Positions 1 to 8,904 of a stretch of 22,943 bases of DNA are shown piece after piece. Each line of letters begins with the position of its first letter. Position 1 is the first letter of the stretch. The DNA comes from Discostella pseudostelligera. Its lineage: Eukaryota; Bacillariophyta; Thalassiosirophyceae; Thalassiosirales; Thalassiosiraceae. The DNA lies in the NCBI GenBank assembly GCA_036940085.1, contig JALLBK010000432.1, positions 1-22,943 on the forward strand, written 5' to 3'. The position numbers and the translations under genes are program-made. The notes beneath the pieces were generated by a model. The model searched no databases, was not told the origin of the DNA, and worked only from the letters and a program-made list of their open reading frames with translations.

Positions 1-204
1 AGATAGACGTCCTGAAACCCTCTCGCCTCCCAAAGCAACTTCTTACCACTTACCACTTACTTCAAAATCCACCGTCTGCCCGTTGCCCGCGCGCAGCGTC
101 CACCTCCGCCCGCCCGCCCGTCTTCTCTCCCCTCGCCATCGGCTCATCCTTCATCCTCCACTTCAATCAACACAATTTCAACTCAACTCATATCACCACC
201 AACA

Positions 205-1002
205 ATGGCGCCCAAGAAGACCACTACCAAAGCCAAGGGGAAAACTCCCGCCAAGGCCTCCTCCACCCCCAAGGCCGACCCTCTCTTCCCCGCCCGCCCT
301 CGCTCCTTCAACGTCGGCGGTGCCATCCGTCCCGCTGGCCGTGATCTCAGCCGCTTCGTCCGCTGGCCCAAGTATGTGCGCATCCAACGTCAACGCGCCG
401 TCCTCTACCAACGTCTCAAGGTCCCTCCTGCCATTAACCAATTCACCAAATCCATTGGCAAGAATGAGGCGTCCAACGTATTCAAATTATTGGACAAGTA
501 CCGACCTGAAACTGTCGCTGCTAAACGCCAACGCCAGAAGGAGAATGCTGCCTCCGAAGCCAAGGGTCAATCAAAGACGGCCAATGTTCCCCATCAGCTC
601 AAGTTTGGATTGAAGCACGTCACTACCCTCGTGGAGGAGAAGAAGGCCTCACTTGTCCTCATTGCCTGCGATGTCGATCCTATTGAGCTCGTCTTGTGGC
701 TTCCCGCCCTGTGTCGTAAGATGGAAGTACCCTTCCTCATTGTAAAGGATCGTGCACGTCTTGGCACTCTCGTCCATCAAAAGACCAGTGCCGTCGTGGC
801 TCTGACTGGTGTAAACAAGGAGGATGAGGCCCAACTCAAGATCTTTCAAGATTTGGCCATGGAGAAGTTTAATAAGAATTCGGGTCTGGCACGCAAGTGG
901 GGTGGTGGTATCATGGGATTGAAGACTCAGGCTAAGTTGGATAAGCGGGCCAAGGCGTTGGCGGTGGAGGAGGCCAAGAAGGCTGCCAGTCTTCGCCGTT
1001 AG
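205..1002 (+). CDS. RPL7A: 60S ribosomal protein L7a (eL8)
   Basis: Structural protein of the cytosolic large ribosomal subunit, in the L7Ae RNA-binding superfamily. The 265-residue single-exon product has the usual length for this family. It starts with a Lys/Ala/Pro-rich tail (MAPKKTTTKAKGK), followed by the typical RFVRWPKYVRIQRQR segment and the L7Ae-type core with the LVLIACDVDPIELVLWLPAL motif at about residues 150-170. It ends in a basic tail (KALAVEEAKKAASLRR) and a TAG stop. The ATG at 205 is chosen because family homology begins there and it follows a pyrimidine-rich leader (about 80-200), as is usual for ribosomal protein genes. The frame is intact and codon use is C-rich. No intron is visible. 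Identification is from recognised family sequence. Confidence 0.97.
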   Translation: MAPKKTTTKAKGKTPAKASSTPKADPLFPARPRSFNVGGAIRPAGRDLSRFVRWPKYVRIQRQRAVLYQRLKVPPAINQFTKSIGKNEASNVFKLLDKYRPETVAAKRQRQKENAASEAKGQSKTANVPHQLKFGLKHVTTLVEEKKASLVLIACDVDPIELVLWLPALCRKMEVPFLIVKDRARLGTLVHQKTSAVVALTGVNKEDEAQLKIFQDLAMEKFNKNSGLARKWGGGIMGLKTQAKLDKRAKALAVEEAKKAASLRR

Positions 1003-1818
1003 AAGATTATCTGATCTCTGTGCCGCCCCTAAGAAGGTGTAGTGAGAGGAAATGAAGTGTAGTAGGCACTAAGGAACAATATGATCCAACTACATTTTCC
1101 AAACAAAATGTACATAACTCATTAATCCGCGATGAGGGATCGAGGAGACACACTCACTGTAATGAGTTGTGCTGTCTTCTTCGATCCTGTTGACTCGCTT
1201 TTAGCAATCTATTCTTTAAATCCAACGTACATGTAGGTCATTCCTGCGGCTAGATCGGTCGTCATGGTAGTACTCTGTGTGCATCATTCCATCTGGTGAT
1301 GGATGCAGGTTGGTCGACGACTCTTAAGTCGATACCTGTAGGGGACCCTTCCAAGCTCTTAATGGTTGGCCCAGTGGTTCGATTCCACGTTGCGCAGATC
1401 TTTGTTTGGGAAGGCATCGCCTCTGCTGCCTTCCAAGCTCTTAATGGTTGGCCCAGTAGTTCGATTCCACGTTGCGCAGATCTTTGTTTGGGAAGGCATC
1501 GCCTCTGCTGTCTTCGACGGAAACAAGTTCGTTTTAAGTTTACTGTTGTGCGATGACACATGTTATAGTAGGTAGATGGACCGGATTCATTGATGTTCAT
1601 CATCTATCATGAAGGCGTTGAAATTTGATATTTATCTATGATCATTCCTCTTTAATGGATCAATACATATCATACCGCAGAAGCTCTATCGTAGTTGATA
1701 TCTCTTGCATTGCTGTCCTCTTCAATTCCACACTAACAAATCGTTTCCTTTTCTCGCCATCACCAATCGCCAGCGTTCACACTCATGCCACCCACACTAT
1801 CCAATCCTCTCACTATTA
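1003..1818. other. Convergent intergenic region without a supported gene
   Basis: This lies between two convergent genes (eL8 on plus, plastid membrane protein on minus). Open frames on both strands here come from the 82-bp tandem duplication and show no protein-like composition. Apart from that duplication it holds only AT-rich putative 3' untranslated sequence. Confidence 0.6.
1347..1510. repeat. 82-bp tandem duplication (two copies)
   Basis: Copies at 1347-1428 and 1429-1510 differ at a single base that I can see (G in the first copy, A in the second, inside GTGGTTCG/GTAGTTCG). The first copy contains GGTTCGATTCC (1376-1386), an exact match to the pol III B-box consensus, preceded by TGGCCCAGTGG (1367-1377), which resembles an A box. 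The two boxes overlap instead of lying 30 or more bases apart, so this is not a functional tRNA gene. It could be a collapsed tRNA-derived relic or chance. The junction also forms a 7-bp inverted repeat (GGAAGGC/GCCTTCC). Confidence 0.85.
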
Positions 1819-2232
1819 TTAATCCTCATCTGCTGGATTGGCATACCCCACAATTAAAGCCGCAATAACCGCCACAATCGTTAACGCTGCAATAATGGGT
1901 ACTGCCAAGATCGCCGAACTGCCCAACAATCCACCCAGTACGTCTGATAAGAGTGTGGTTGGATCGAGTGTTGCTAGTGATACAAGCATGTCGGAAGAAG
2001 ATGCTGCTGATGGTACTATCGATGATGAGATTGATGCTGTGGTACTTTCGGCAAGGGTAATGAGGTCGACGGGTAGGGCTTGCAGCGGTGATACAATATG
2101 GTGTAATGACGACGTCGACGACACTGTCGAGGGTGGAACAACAAATGCCAATGATGATGGAAGCAGTGATGCCACCAAGAAACCGACGACGATGAGGACG
2201 AGAGAAGTGGATCGAGACGACGAAGACGGCAT
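1819..2232 (-). CDS. Small plastid-targeted single-pass membrane protein, unidentified
   Basis: A 137-residue protein starting at the ATG at 2232. The open frame extends upstream to 2424 but would then run into the promoter boxes and lacks homology-like sequence. Residues 11-29 are a hydrophobic signal peptide ending SSLA, followed directly by F30 (LA|FVVPP). This is the signature of bipartite plastid presequences in diatoms and other secondary red-plastid algae. The next part is Ser/Thr-rich (transit-peptide-like). A second hydrophobic helix lies at about residues 105-129 (ILAVPIIAALTIVAVIAALI), followed by a short acidic tail, ANPADED. The size and late helix would suit a thylakoid small subunit or assembly factor, but I recognise no named family. 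The stop is TAA at 1819-1821. It is transcribed away from the NAP pseudogene from a shared promoter region. Confidence 0.72.
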   Translation of the reverse strand: MPSSSSRSTSLVLIVVGFLVASLLPSSLAFVVPPSTVSSTSSLHHIVSPLQALPVDLITLAESTTASISSSIVPSAASSSDMLVSLATLDPTTLLSDVLGGLLGSSAILAVPIIAALTIVAVIAALIVGYANPADED

Positions 2233-2364
2233 CGTGATTAGGTGAGGGCGAGGTGTAGGGTGGCGGTGGCGGCCGTAGTATCTACTTGTGTCTATCTCTT
2301 GCAGCGGAAGTGGTAAAGTGGAAAGTGGAAAGTGAAGCTGAGTGGAAGATGGAAGATCGGCTGC

Positions 2365-2437
2365 TGACGTCAGCGTTGAGTGTTGCCGCCATTTCAAAAT
2401 GGCGGGAAGCTCTTTTAATTTCAAATTTTAATTTGAA
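2365..2437. promoter_or_regulatory. Divergent promoter with E2F-like and TGACGTCA boxes
   Basis: Between the minus-strand plastid protein (start 2232) and the plus-strand NAP pseudogene (start 2640). It holds the palindrome TGACGTCA (2365-2372) and an inverted repeat CCGCCATTT-CA-AAATGGCGG (2386-2405), which places two GGCGG(GAA) half-sites head to head; GGCGGGAA is at 2401-2408. An AT-rich inverted repeat with 9-bp arms (TTTCAAATT-TT-AATTTGAAA) occupies 2419-2438. GGCGGGAA fits the E2F/DP consensus TTTSSCGC read in reverse. The same box pairing occurs in two other promoters of this window. Confidence 0.5.
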
Positions 2438-2639
2438 AATCACTACCTATCTACAGCGGAGTCCGTATATCTATTTGTGTGGAATTCCTATTGTACATGA
2501 GAAACCAAAGGACTCACAGCGTCCTTCCTTCGTCCGGTGCACTGTCTCCACCAAAGTGAAGACTTTTCATGTGCCAAGCATAAAACATCAAACCATTGGG
2601 GATGCCACTGAATCTTCCGACGACGTCCCTCCTTCCACC

Positions 2640-3971
2640 ATGGAAGGCGATACTCCTGCCTCCATCAGTGCCGATAATGCTGGTAGCGATGTCGCTGGGG
2701 CCGTCGCTGAGACCGCTGAAGCATTGTTATCGTCCTTAGCTGTGGCGGCGGCGAATAATGAAGATTCGACACTCACCCCGCCGATGACGGCAACAGTGGC
2801 AGCAGTCACTGCCCCTCCTGTAGTTGACGTCGAAGATGGTGACAATGACAACGATGATGATGAAAATCATGGCAAAGATGACAACGACGATGATGATGAT
2901 GAGGAGGAGGGAGACGAAGACTATAACCCCCTTGATGAATTCCTCGCCATGCTACCACCCAAGGTCTTATCACGCATCACCCGCCTCAAAACACTCAATG
3001 ATACTCGAGAATCCATCTTGGAAGAATATGTTGCGGAACGTGCCGCATTGGAATTAAAGTATGCAGCGAAGATGGAACCGCTCTATGAAGAACGTAGGAA
3101 GGTGGTGAATGGCGAGTTGGACGAGGCTGAAGCAGAGAAAAAGGATGGGGAGGTGGCAGATGAGAAGGAGGAAAGTGTAGCAGCAGCAAGGGGAGAGGGA
3201 GAAGAGGATATCAAGGGCATAATTCTGGGCATGTGACATGGGAAATATTGATGTTATTGCTGAGATGATTACCAAAGGTAAGTGGGGTGTGAAAACCTAG
3301 ACAAAGACAACGGAAAATGTCGATTCGCCACTGTTTGACATTTGAAGGTGCTTCATTCCATTTGATTTTTGTTGACATTTCTAGGATGTTTGTCTGACAA
3401 CTCTTTGTTTTCATCTTACCCTTCTCATACTCCTCCTTTGACAGCCAACGTGGACTGCCTTGATCATCTAAATGACATCACCTGCACCAACTTCCCTGAC
3501 AGTCTTGTTGGCTTCGAATTAACCTTCCATTTCAACACACCCAATCCCTTCTTTACCAACTCCACCTTGACGAAGAGGTATGAAGTGCGAGGATGAACCA
3601 ATCTTGAAAAATGTCACCGGCTGCACTATCCAATGGAAGAAGAATCAATGCCTCACCTACAAGGAGGTGACATGGAAGCAACACAAGTAGGGCGGTCCTA
3701 ATGCTGGACAAGTCCGTTCCATTACCAAAAAGGAGAAGGCGGATAGTTCTTCCATTTCTTTGATCCGCCAAAGATCCTATATATGATGGATGTGGTGGAT
3801 GAAGAGGAGGCAGATGCAGTTGAGGAGGCATTTGATCATGATTATGATATTGCCAGTGCAATACGAAGTCACTTGATACTGAAAGCGGTGCTTTGGTTTA
3901 CTGGTGAGGTGATGACGGAGGGACTTGATGAGGAGGAACAGGAGGAGGCTGAGGGTGCTGGTACTAGATGA
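2640..3971 (+). pseudogene. Nucleosome assembly protein (NAP1 family) pseudogene
   Basis: NAP1-family histone chaperone sequence, recognisable from end to end but broken. The ATG at 2640 (CCACCATGG context) opens a frame with an acidic Asp/Glu run and the NAP N-domain segment LPPKVLSRI...EPLYEERRKVVNGEL. The frame breaks at about 3219-3225, where the expected GI-x-FW motif has lost bases; family sequence resumes one frame over as WACDMGNIDVIAEMITK. A GT-AG intron at 3278-3444 then restores the family spacing exactly. The next exon (CLDHLNDI, FELTFHFN, NSTLTKRYEV) hits a TGA at 3594-3596. It resumes in another frame (DEPILKNVTGCTIQWKKN), meets TAG at 3688-3690, and shifts again near 3742-3747 before FFHFFDPPKI and the C-terminal VLWFTGEV plus acidic tail, ending at 3971. 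Four independent lesions argue for a pseudogene rather than one sequencing error. Confidence 0.88.
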
Positions 3972-4551
3972 GTAGTAGCTGTTGGAGGGGCAGGAGCACC
4001 ACTGCAATTCAATTTTAGTGGGGGAAATACTACAACTACTACTGGGAGCCCCTTCACACCCCCTGCTGCTGGAGAGGGTGAAAACCCGGAGTGCAAATTG
4101 ATAGTGGACGTTAGAAGTGCAGATATGGCAGGTTGAGTATGTAGGGGCTTTTTATTGACTGAGATGGAATGCATTATGCTGGACTATTCCTAGTTATGTT
4201 TGAAGAAGATGATTTGTGGAGTTTTGGTAGTTTTGCTGTAGTAAGTGTTGAGTTGCATGCAGTCAATGATAACATTCCGACAATTACATTACCTCAACAT
4301 CAGCACATCTACAGAACGTGTCAGAAGTCATTGTAATGCAGCCGGCTAGATTTATTCTTAAACACATAAATCGAAACAATATGCACCAACATCCTACCAC
4401 CTCCTCTTTCTCTCACCCAGTGAAGACACCTGAGCTAGGGGTCGTATTCTTGCTTGATTTGGATTTGTGTGAAGAACGCTTTGGGTGAAGTCGATTTGGA
4501 AGTTTGGAAACCATCAAGATGTTGTGGTGCTTCGAGACACTTCGACTTCAT
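3972..4551. other. Intergenic stretch, no gene seen
   Basis: This lies between the 3' ends of the convergent NAP pseudogene and paralogue A. I see no frame with protein-like composition or family motifs. Confidence 0.5.
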
Positions 4552-4788
4552 CTAGTTGTTAGCAGAACGTGCAATTTTTTCTTGACTTCGTAGACTCGTC
4601 CCACCCAATGTGGCATGAACATCACGACTATAGGTTGCTTGACTTTGGAATGATTTATGATCGTGAAATGACCTGATATATTCTACATCATCATCAATGG
4701 GTTCAATTTCATAGTGATAGGTACTATAGATATCTCCAGCGACGGTACTCTGATGCCCTTCGTCATACAGCGTTGGATCGGGCTTCTG
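4552..4788 (-). pseudogene. 3' tail of Cys-rich membrane protein paralogue A, separated by the transposon
   Basis: The minus-strand frame reads VINQKPDPTLYDEGHQ... and ends SANN at the TAG at 4552-4554 (about 80 codons). It directly continues the frame of paralogue A, which stops being recognisable at 8905 after ...KASVINPVIN. The shared GTGATTAAC (V-I-N) is the 9-bp target duplication on each side of the transposon, so removing the element and one duplicate leaves an uninterrupted reading frame, NPVIN-QKPDP. The tail is rich in Ser, His and acidic residues and has no membrane segment. DPTLYDE here resembles DPSMYVD in the tail of paralogue B. It cannot be expressed as part of paralogue A now. 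Confidence 0.85.
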
Positions 4789-4797
4789 GTTAATCAC
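4789..4797. repeat. 9-bp target site duplication, left copy
   Basis: GTTAATCAC on plus (GTGATTAAC in the sense of the interrupted gene), identical to 8896-8904 on the far side of the transposon. In both places it lies in the same codon frame (Val-Ile-Asn). Confidence 0.88.
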
Positions 4798-4967
4798 CTT
4801 ACTAGCTGCAAATGAGAGTGAGGGAATTTCGGTTAAATAATTATTTCAGTGAGCTTCAGTGGGGGTGCCATGTCCGATGTCAGCATCCTTAGGAAGCTGT
4901 TCCAACTAAAGTGGCGTTACTAAGCTGAAATCTACATCAGATCATAATTAGTTATCTCCCATATAAA

Positions 4968-6001
4968 CTAGATTTTATCATTATATTCAACTGGGAACAA
5001 TGGATTGTATGTGAAGGAGAGCTGAGTCAACACCAATATTGCTCCAAAAACTGTTTGGTGGTCGGGGATGAAGTGTCTGTATGGAGTTGCGAGTATTGCC
5101 CAATTCTTGAACCTCTCATTTACCATCTCTTGACGGTTCCGTACTCTCTGGCACATCTCCTCTACCTCTGGATCAGGGTCCTCAAGGCCACCAGGACATT
5201 TCACAAACCTAGGTGCACTCCCACGGTACCCTTTGTCAGTCTCACATCGCTCCCCTTCGTCCAAATGATTTGCCAAGACATCCTGGAAGATCATATTGTC
5301 ATTCCAAACTCCAGGTGGGTATGGCCCACTCCACCAGCAAATGTCACCTGTTTTGATGCATAAACCAACCTCATATCTATACCCAGACTTTTTGAACTTG
5401 TAGCTGTAATAAGCCTTTGAAAACTTCAGTGCAAGGCGAAAGTCAGTGCCATCCACCAAGAGTAGGCAGTCATTTAGGGTATCATTTTTTTTCCTGTTCT
5501 CAAATAAGATCTATGACAGTAATTGATGCATTGAACGTCAGCAATATTGTGAGTGAAAAAGAAATGAATCCACAACCCAAAACAACTTACAACATAGTCA
5601 ACCAATTCGAAAACTGCTCGAATAAAAGGCCACATGTACTTGTTTATCGTCTTTGGGTCCTTATTCCCTAACAAAGTAGACAGAACTTTGTCATTCTTGG
5701 GGTAGGTGCACATGAATGCAAGTGCCCACAATAAATGACTAAGCTGGGGGTTGTCAGGGAGCACACCGTGGAATTCCATTAACTTCCATGCATCTACAAC
5801 AACATGGGCAGAAACACCAAACATCCCACGAAAGCGCCTATCCTCAGGAGATCCTGGATGAAGTAAACCGAGATTTGGTGGTCCAAAGTTTTTGCGACCT
5901 GTCACAGTTTGTCCCTCCTCATAGACATCTAAAACAGTAGGCCATTCCTGATGAGGTTTCATACAGAAGCAGCAGCACGAAAATAACTGTGAGAGTATCA
6001 T
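4968..6001 (-). CDS. DDE transposase, PIF/Harbinger-like (DDE_Tnp_4 type)
   Basis: RNase-H-fold transposase that would cut and join the ends of the surrounding element. Two exons, 6001-5591 and 5510-4968, are separated by a GT-AG intron (5511-5590, donor GTAAGT, acceptor CATAG) that joins in phase 0, giving about 317 residues with no internal stop. The N-terminal part (RRFRGMFGVS, ALAFMCTYPK, LLGNKDPKTINKYMW) has the helical pre-catalytic layout of the family. Exon 2 holds the catalytic core: VDGTD (Asp at about 157/160), then GPYPPGVWND (Asp 208), then CETDKGYRG, and NERFKNW (Glu 269). These are plausible D, D and E residues at family-like spacing. The start is uncertain: ATG 6001 is used here, but a 12-nt first exon beginning at ATG 6044 with intron 6032-5988 (GTAAGT...CACAG) also joins in frame. 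Confidence 0.82.
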
Positions 6002-6481
6002 CTATGTAATCAATAATAAATTATCAACTTACTGCTGCCATCATGGAGACCTAGAATAATAATGTAGAGCTGATGGTGATTATGGTTGTGATGGGGTATG
6101 GAATTCGACTTTGTTGGTGTGGCGACAAGCTTGCTTGCCAGTGATTGGGCAAAGAGCAAAGATCGTTGAAGGAAGGTGGGCAGAGGCCACTGACAGAAAC
6201 AGGAGGTCACCCCTCTGAAGTGATGGGAATTTATTGCTGCTGTTGTTGTTGTGGATGAGTGGCTGGTGGCTACCTGCTGTGGCACGTCAGCATCGAGCGG
6301 TTCGTAGCGAGGCAATGGATGGAGGAAGGTGATGCTGGTTCAATGTCATCGTCTTTAGGATGCTTTATGTTTGGAGTTTGTTGGTGGGTCCTGTTGGCAT
6401 TGGTGGCAGATGCAGTCGATGGTGATATTGACGATGATGGTTGGGTGGTCGGTGTACCATAGTGTTGGTCCTTGGCCCCTC

Positions 6482-6630
6482 GAGAGGGCTTGCAAGCTAC
6501 CACCACCATCACCACTCTGCCTGAGCCAAGCGGAGCAGAGCTCTCTCTCTCTCTCTTCGAGAGAGAGTGGAGAGGGCTCGCATGCTTCCATCACCATCAC
6601 CATCGCCTGTGCCAAGCGGCAGCAGGCTTA
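6482..6630. repeat. Degenerate 88-bp direct repeat around a CT/GA hairpin
   Basis: GAGAGGGCTTGC...CCACCACCATCACCA...GAGCCAAGCGGAGCAG (from 6482) recurs as GAGAGGGCTCGC...CCATCACCATCACCA...TGCCAAGCGGCAGCAG (from 6570). Between them, CTCTCTCTCTCTCTTCGAGAGAGAG (about 6542-6566) can fold into a hairpin. Confidence 0.65.
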
Positions 6631-6778
6631 TTCTTCGAGTGCCACCTCGCTTCCTTCAATGTGTACGCACTTTGAAAGGGCATCAACAGACTTGTAGTAC
6701 TGGTTCGTACGTACAATGCGATGCGTCCGTCTGAGACAAAAACTTCAACTTCAACTGAATATTCAATTAAGCATCGAT

Positions 6779-6933
6779 TCATTGAAGTGACATTGATTCA
6801 TCGAAGTGACATTGATTCATTAATGCGACATTTTTTGTATTGATTCCTACGTAGAAATCATCAATGTGACATTAATTCATCAATGTGACATTAATTCATT
6901 AATGTGGCATTGATGCGTCATAATGACATTAAT
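6779..6933. repeat. 19-bp minisatellite inside the transposon
   Basis: The unit is TCATYRATGTGACATTRAT. Copies start at 6779, 6798 and 6817, then after a 24-bp interruption at 6858, 6877 and 6896, followed by a degenerate seventh copy. The spacing is exactly 19 bp within each block. It lies upstream of the second gene of the element and could hold transposase-binding or promoter repeats, which is inference. Confidence 0.8.
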
Positions 6934-7169
6934 TGATGAGACAGCAGCGGCATTGAACTCCGGCAACTCTGCATGCACCTCTCCGTCTCTTCTCCACGCA
7001 GCTGCCAGCTGCAGAAGATCAGTGTCAGAATTCAGAGAAAGATCCAAAGATCAACGATCTGGCGCTTGATCTTCCCAGCCTCTCTTTCTTGCATTGTCCC
7101 ATCGAGTGCTCCTACGATCGTACTTACCCATCACAACTTCATCCATCAAACAGTCCGAAACATCTCGTA

Positions 7170-8501
7170 ATGGTGGTTCGTTGGAATGATTCTACCCATG
7201 GAGCCGATCTCCGAGGCCGCGTAGCGCAAGGCGAAGTAAGGCTTGATCAACTTGACCCTACCACTCTCTGGAACCTTGCAGTTGCTCACTACTCTGAGAC
7301 AATTCCAGAAGGACAGAACGCGAAGCAGACTGTGACCGCTCGCTTTCGTAGGATCTTGCAACGAATTCGATTGGAGCTTGAATTTCAAGGTGCAAGACGA
7401 AGAGCTGGAGGAGGTAAGGAATTCTCGTGATCCTGTCTTGTTGTTGTTGGATTACTTCTTCAATCTTCCACCGACTCTTTCTTACATCTTACACTCTCGC
7501 TTCAAGGAAACGAAGAAGCTGCTGACGAAGGTGGGGAAGAAGAAGACAACGATAACAACATCAACATGAACAACAACAACAATCAAGCTCCCCCCCCGCC
7601 GCCGCTGCTGCTGCCCCTGCTCGTCGTCAACCTGCCGCTGGGGATGTGGACCAGCTGGCCCGGGCAATGGGCCGTGCAAACTTGGGAAGGCCGCCATATG
7701 TCCCATTCAACTTCGCTTTCCGCTTCCCGGTCGTTTTCACCGAGACCGGGCCATTAGAAGATGGGTACAGGGTTGTGTATGCTGATTATTTCAGCCCATC
7801 ACTCCATCCCACCCGCTACAATGCAACAGTATCTGATTGAAATTCCTGGTCAACAAGACACACTCCCCTTTGCGTGCCGCCAGAGAACTGACATCACCCA
7901 TATTTACCACGATGGGGATGAACTCCTCAATGACCAATTTCAACGCGACCCAGTCTTTGCGCTGAACGGGGTGGGTGTGCAGCTTTATCCTTTCATCCGT
8001 GTTACCTTCGTATCATTGGAGGCCATCCGTACTGGTGGATCAGTTGTCAGGCTCAACAACCAATTGTTTCGTAGTCCTCGTGGGAGAGTGGCGGAGAATA
8101 CCCACAACCAACAGTATCAGCATCATCCACCTCCCAACCATGAGCAACCCCAACCTGCTTTTCATCAGTTCAATGCTGCAAACATGATGGGGGGTGGCTT
8201 CAGAGGTGGTGGTGGTGATGGCGGTGCTGCACAGGAGGCTGCTGCGGCTGATGCTGCCCGTCAGGCCCGTGCATTTGCTGCTGCTGCTGCCGCTGCTGCT
8301 CAGCAGCCGGCTGCTCATCGTCGTGAATGGAATGCTGCCTTTGTTCATCCTTTGAATCAGCCCGTACCAGGAGGTCTAGTGGGTGAGTTTGCTCGCCAAG
8401 CGGCAAGGGTGAATGACCGTTTGCGAAACAGGCGTCAATTTGAGGGTGATGCCGGTCATGGGGTAGAGGTTGAGGATGTTGACGATGAGGAGGAGGACTG
8501 A
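7170..8501 (+). pseudogene. Second transposon gene, W-N-D-S domain protein with two frame breaks
   Basis: I do not recognise a named family. The ATG at 7170 begins MVVRWNDSTHGADLRG, a compact helix-rich domain (about 80 residues, ending RRILQRIRLELEFQGARRRAG) of a type that could bind DNA. A GT-AG intron (7414-7506) joins in frame to an acidic/Asn-rich linker. The frame then breaks in a run of eight C at 7590-7597 (six or nine would keep frame), continues as an Ala/Pro stretch and DQLARAMGRANLG...FRFPVVFTE, and breaks back at about 7758-7850, after which QYLIEIPGQQD runs to the TGA at 8499-8501. The C-terminal half has Gly- and Ala-rich tracts and the acidic end VEDVDDEEED. The two breaks compensate each other. 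They could be assembly or sequencing errors (the C run especially) or real decay. It lies inside the element, divergent from the transposase. Confidence 0.55.
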
Positions 8502-8895
8502 TGTTTGAAGTGTTATTTGGCCACTGGCCTGTATGCCATCATGAGATTATTTATCATAGATCTGCAGTTCTATCACCATGTTACTTATTTGCGACAATAT
8601 TCTCATCTGAAATAAATATCATTATTATTTGTACAAGAATTACTACTATTAATATCATTTATCCCTGTCTCTATAATGAAATAACCATGGTTCCTTCGCT
8701 CTCAATGTCGCTGAGATAGCGACACAAAATCAACTTACCGTACCTACCCTGTACGTAGGAATCAGTATGTATGTAGGTAGATCTACGTTTAGCGATGATA
8801 TTTTCGCTAAATGTGTCGACATGTCACGACATTCGACATTTCAGGGGTAAATTTGCCCTCCCAGCCGACATGACACAGCCGACATTTGCAGCTAA
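8502..8895. other. Right subterminal region of the transposon with hairpins
   Basis: No gene is seen. It contains two perfect short hairpins, TGTCGCT-N5-AGCGACA (about 8707-8725) and TTTAGCGA-N7-TCGCTAAA (about 8790-8811). A cluster of TGTCG/CGACA words follows up to the right terminal inverted repeat. A related ATGTCCGATGTCAGC occurs near the left end (about 4872-4886), so these may be subterminal transposase-binding repeats. Confidence 0.5.
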
Positions 8896-8904
8896 GTTAA
8901 TCAC
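8896..8904. repeat. 9-bp target site duplication, right copy
   Basis: GTTAATCAC, identical to 4789-4797. It directly abuts the right terminal inverted repeat of the transposon and the last recognisable codons of paralogue A. Confidence 0.88.

Larger units (their letters stand above)
6045..7169. other. Central non-coding part of the transposon between its divergent genes
   Basis: This stretch lies between the starts of the transposase (minus) and the second gene (plus) and must contain both promoters. Its open frames on both strands are repetitive His/Ser/Thr- or Met/Val-rich translations of simple sequence, so none is called. Separately listed are a degenerate 88-bp duplication with a CT/GA hairpin and a 19-bp minisatellite. 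Confidence 0.55.
4798..8895. mobile_element. 4,098-bp two-gene DNA transposon inserted in paralogue A
   Basis: The element is bounded by perfect 9-bp direct repeats (4789-4797 and 8896-8904). Its ends form a terminal inverted repeat with core TAGCTGCAAATG (4803-4814) against CATTTGCAGCTA (8883-8894); the left end carries a few extra outer bases. Similarity continues weakly inward (AGGGAATTT against AGGGCAAATTT). It encodes a DDE transposase on the minus strand and a divergent second gene on the plus strand, with repeats and hairpins in between and near the right end. The transposase looks PIF/Harbinger-like (DDE_Tnp_4 type), and two divergent genes suit that group, but PIF/Harbinger normally makes 3-bp duplications. 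The superfamily is therefore left open. The near-intact transposase, clean duplication and intact ends suggest fairly recent insertion. Confidence 0.88.

Noticed and set aside
1347..1428. tRNA gene
   Set aside because: A and B boxes overlap, there is no acceptor stem and no proper anticodon arm.
1262..1603. Open frames on both strands over the 82-bp repeat
   Set aside because: They are open only because the repeat is; both strands give equally long, repetitive translations with no motif.
2286..2639. N-terminal extension of the NAP frame to 2286
   Set aside because: This part overlaps the shared promoter boxes, has no NAP-like sequence, and a well-placed ATG in strong context lies at 2640.
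3278..3384. Shorter alternative NAP intron ending at CTAG (3384)
   Set aside because: It keeps the frame open, but adds about 20 residues not expected in the family; the acceptor at 3444 gives the exact NAP spacing between the AEM and HLxDI motifs.
6010..6697. Several overlapping frames on both strands (His/Ser/Thr- and Gly/Val-rich)
   Set aside because: They translate simple CCACCATCA and CTCTCT sequence in the middle of the transposon; no ATG-initiated frame shows domain-like sequence.
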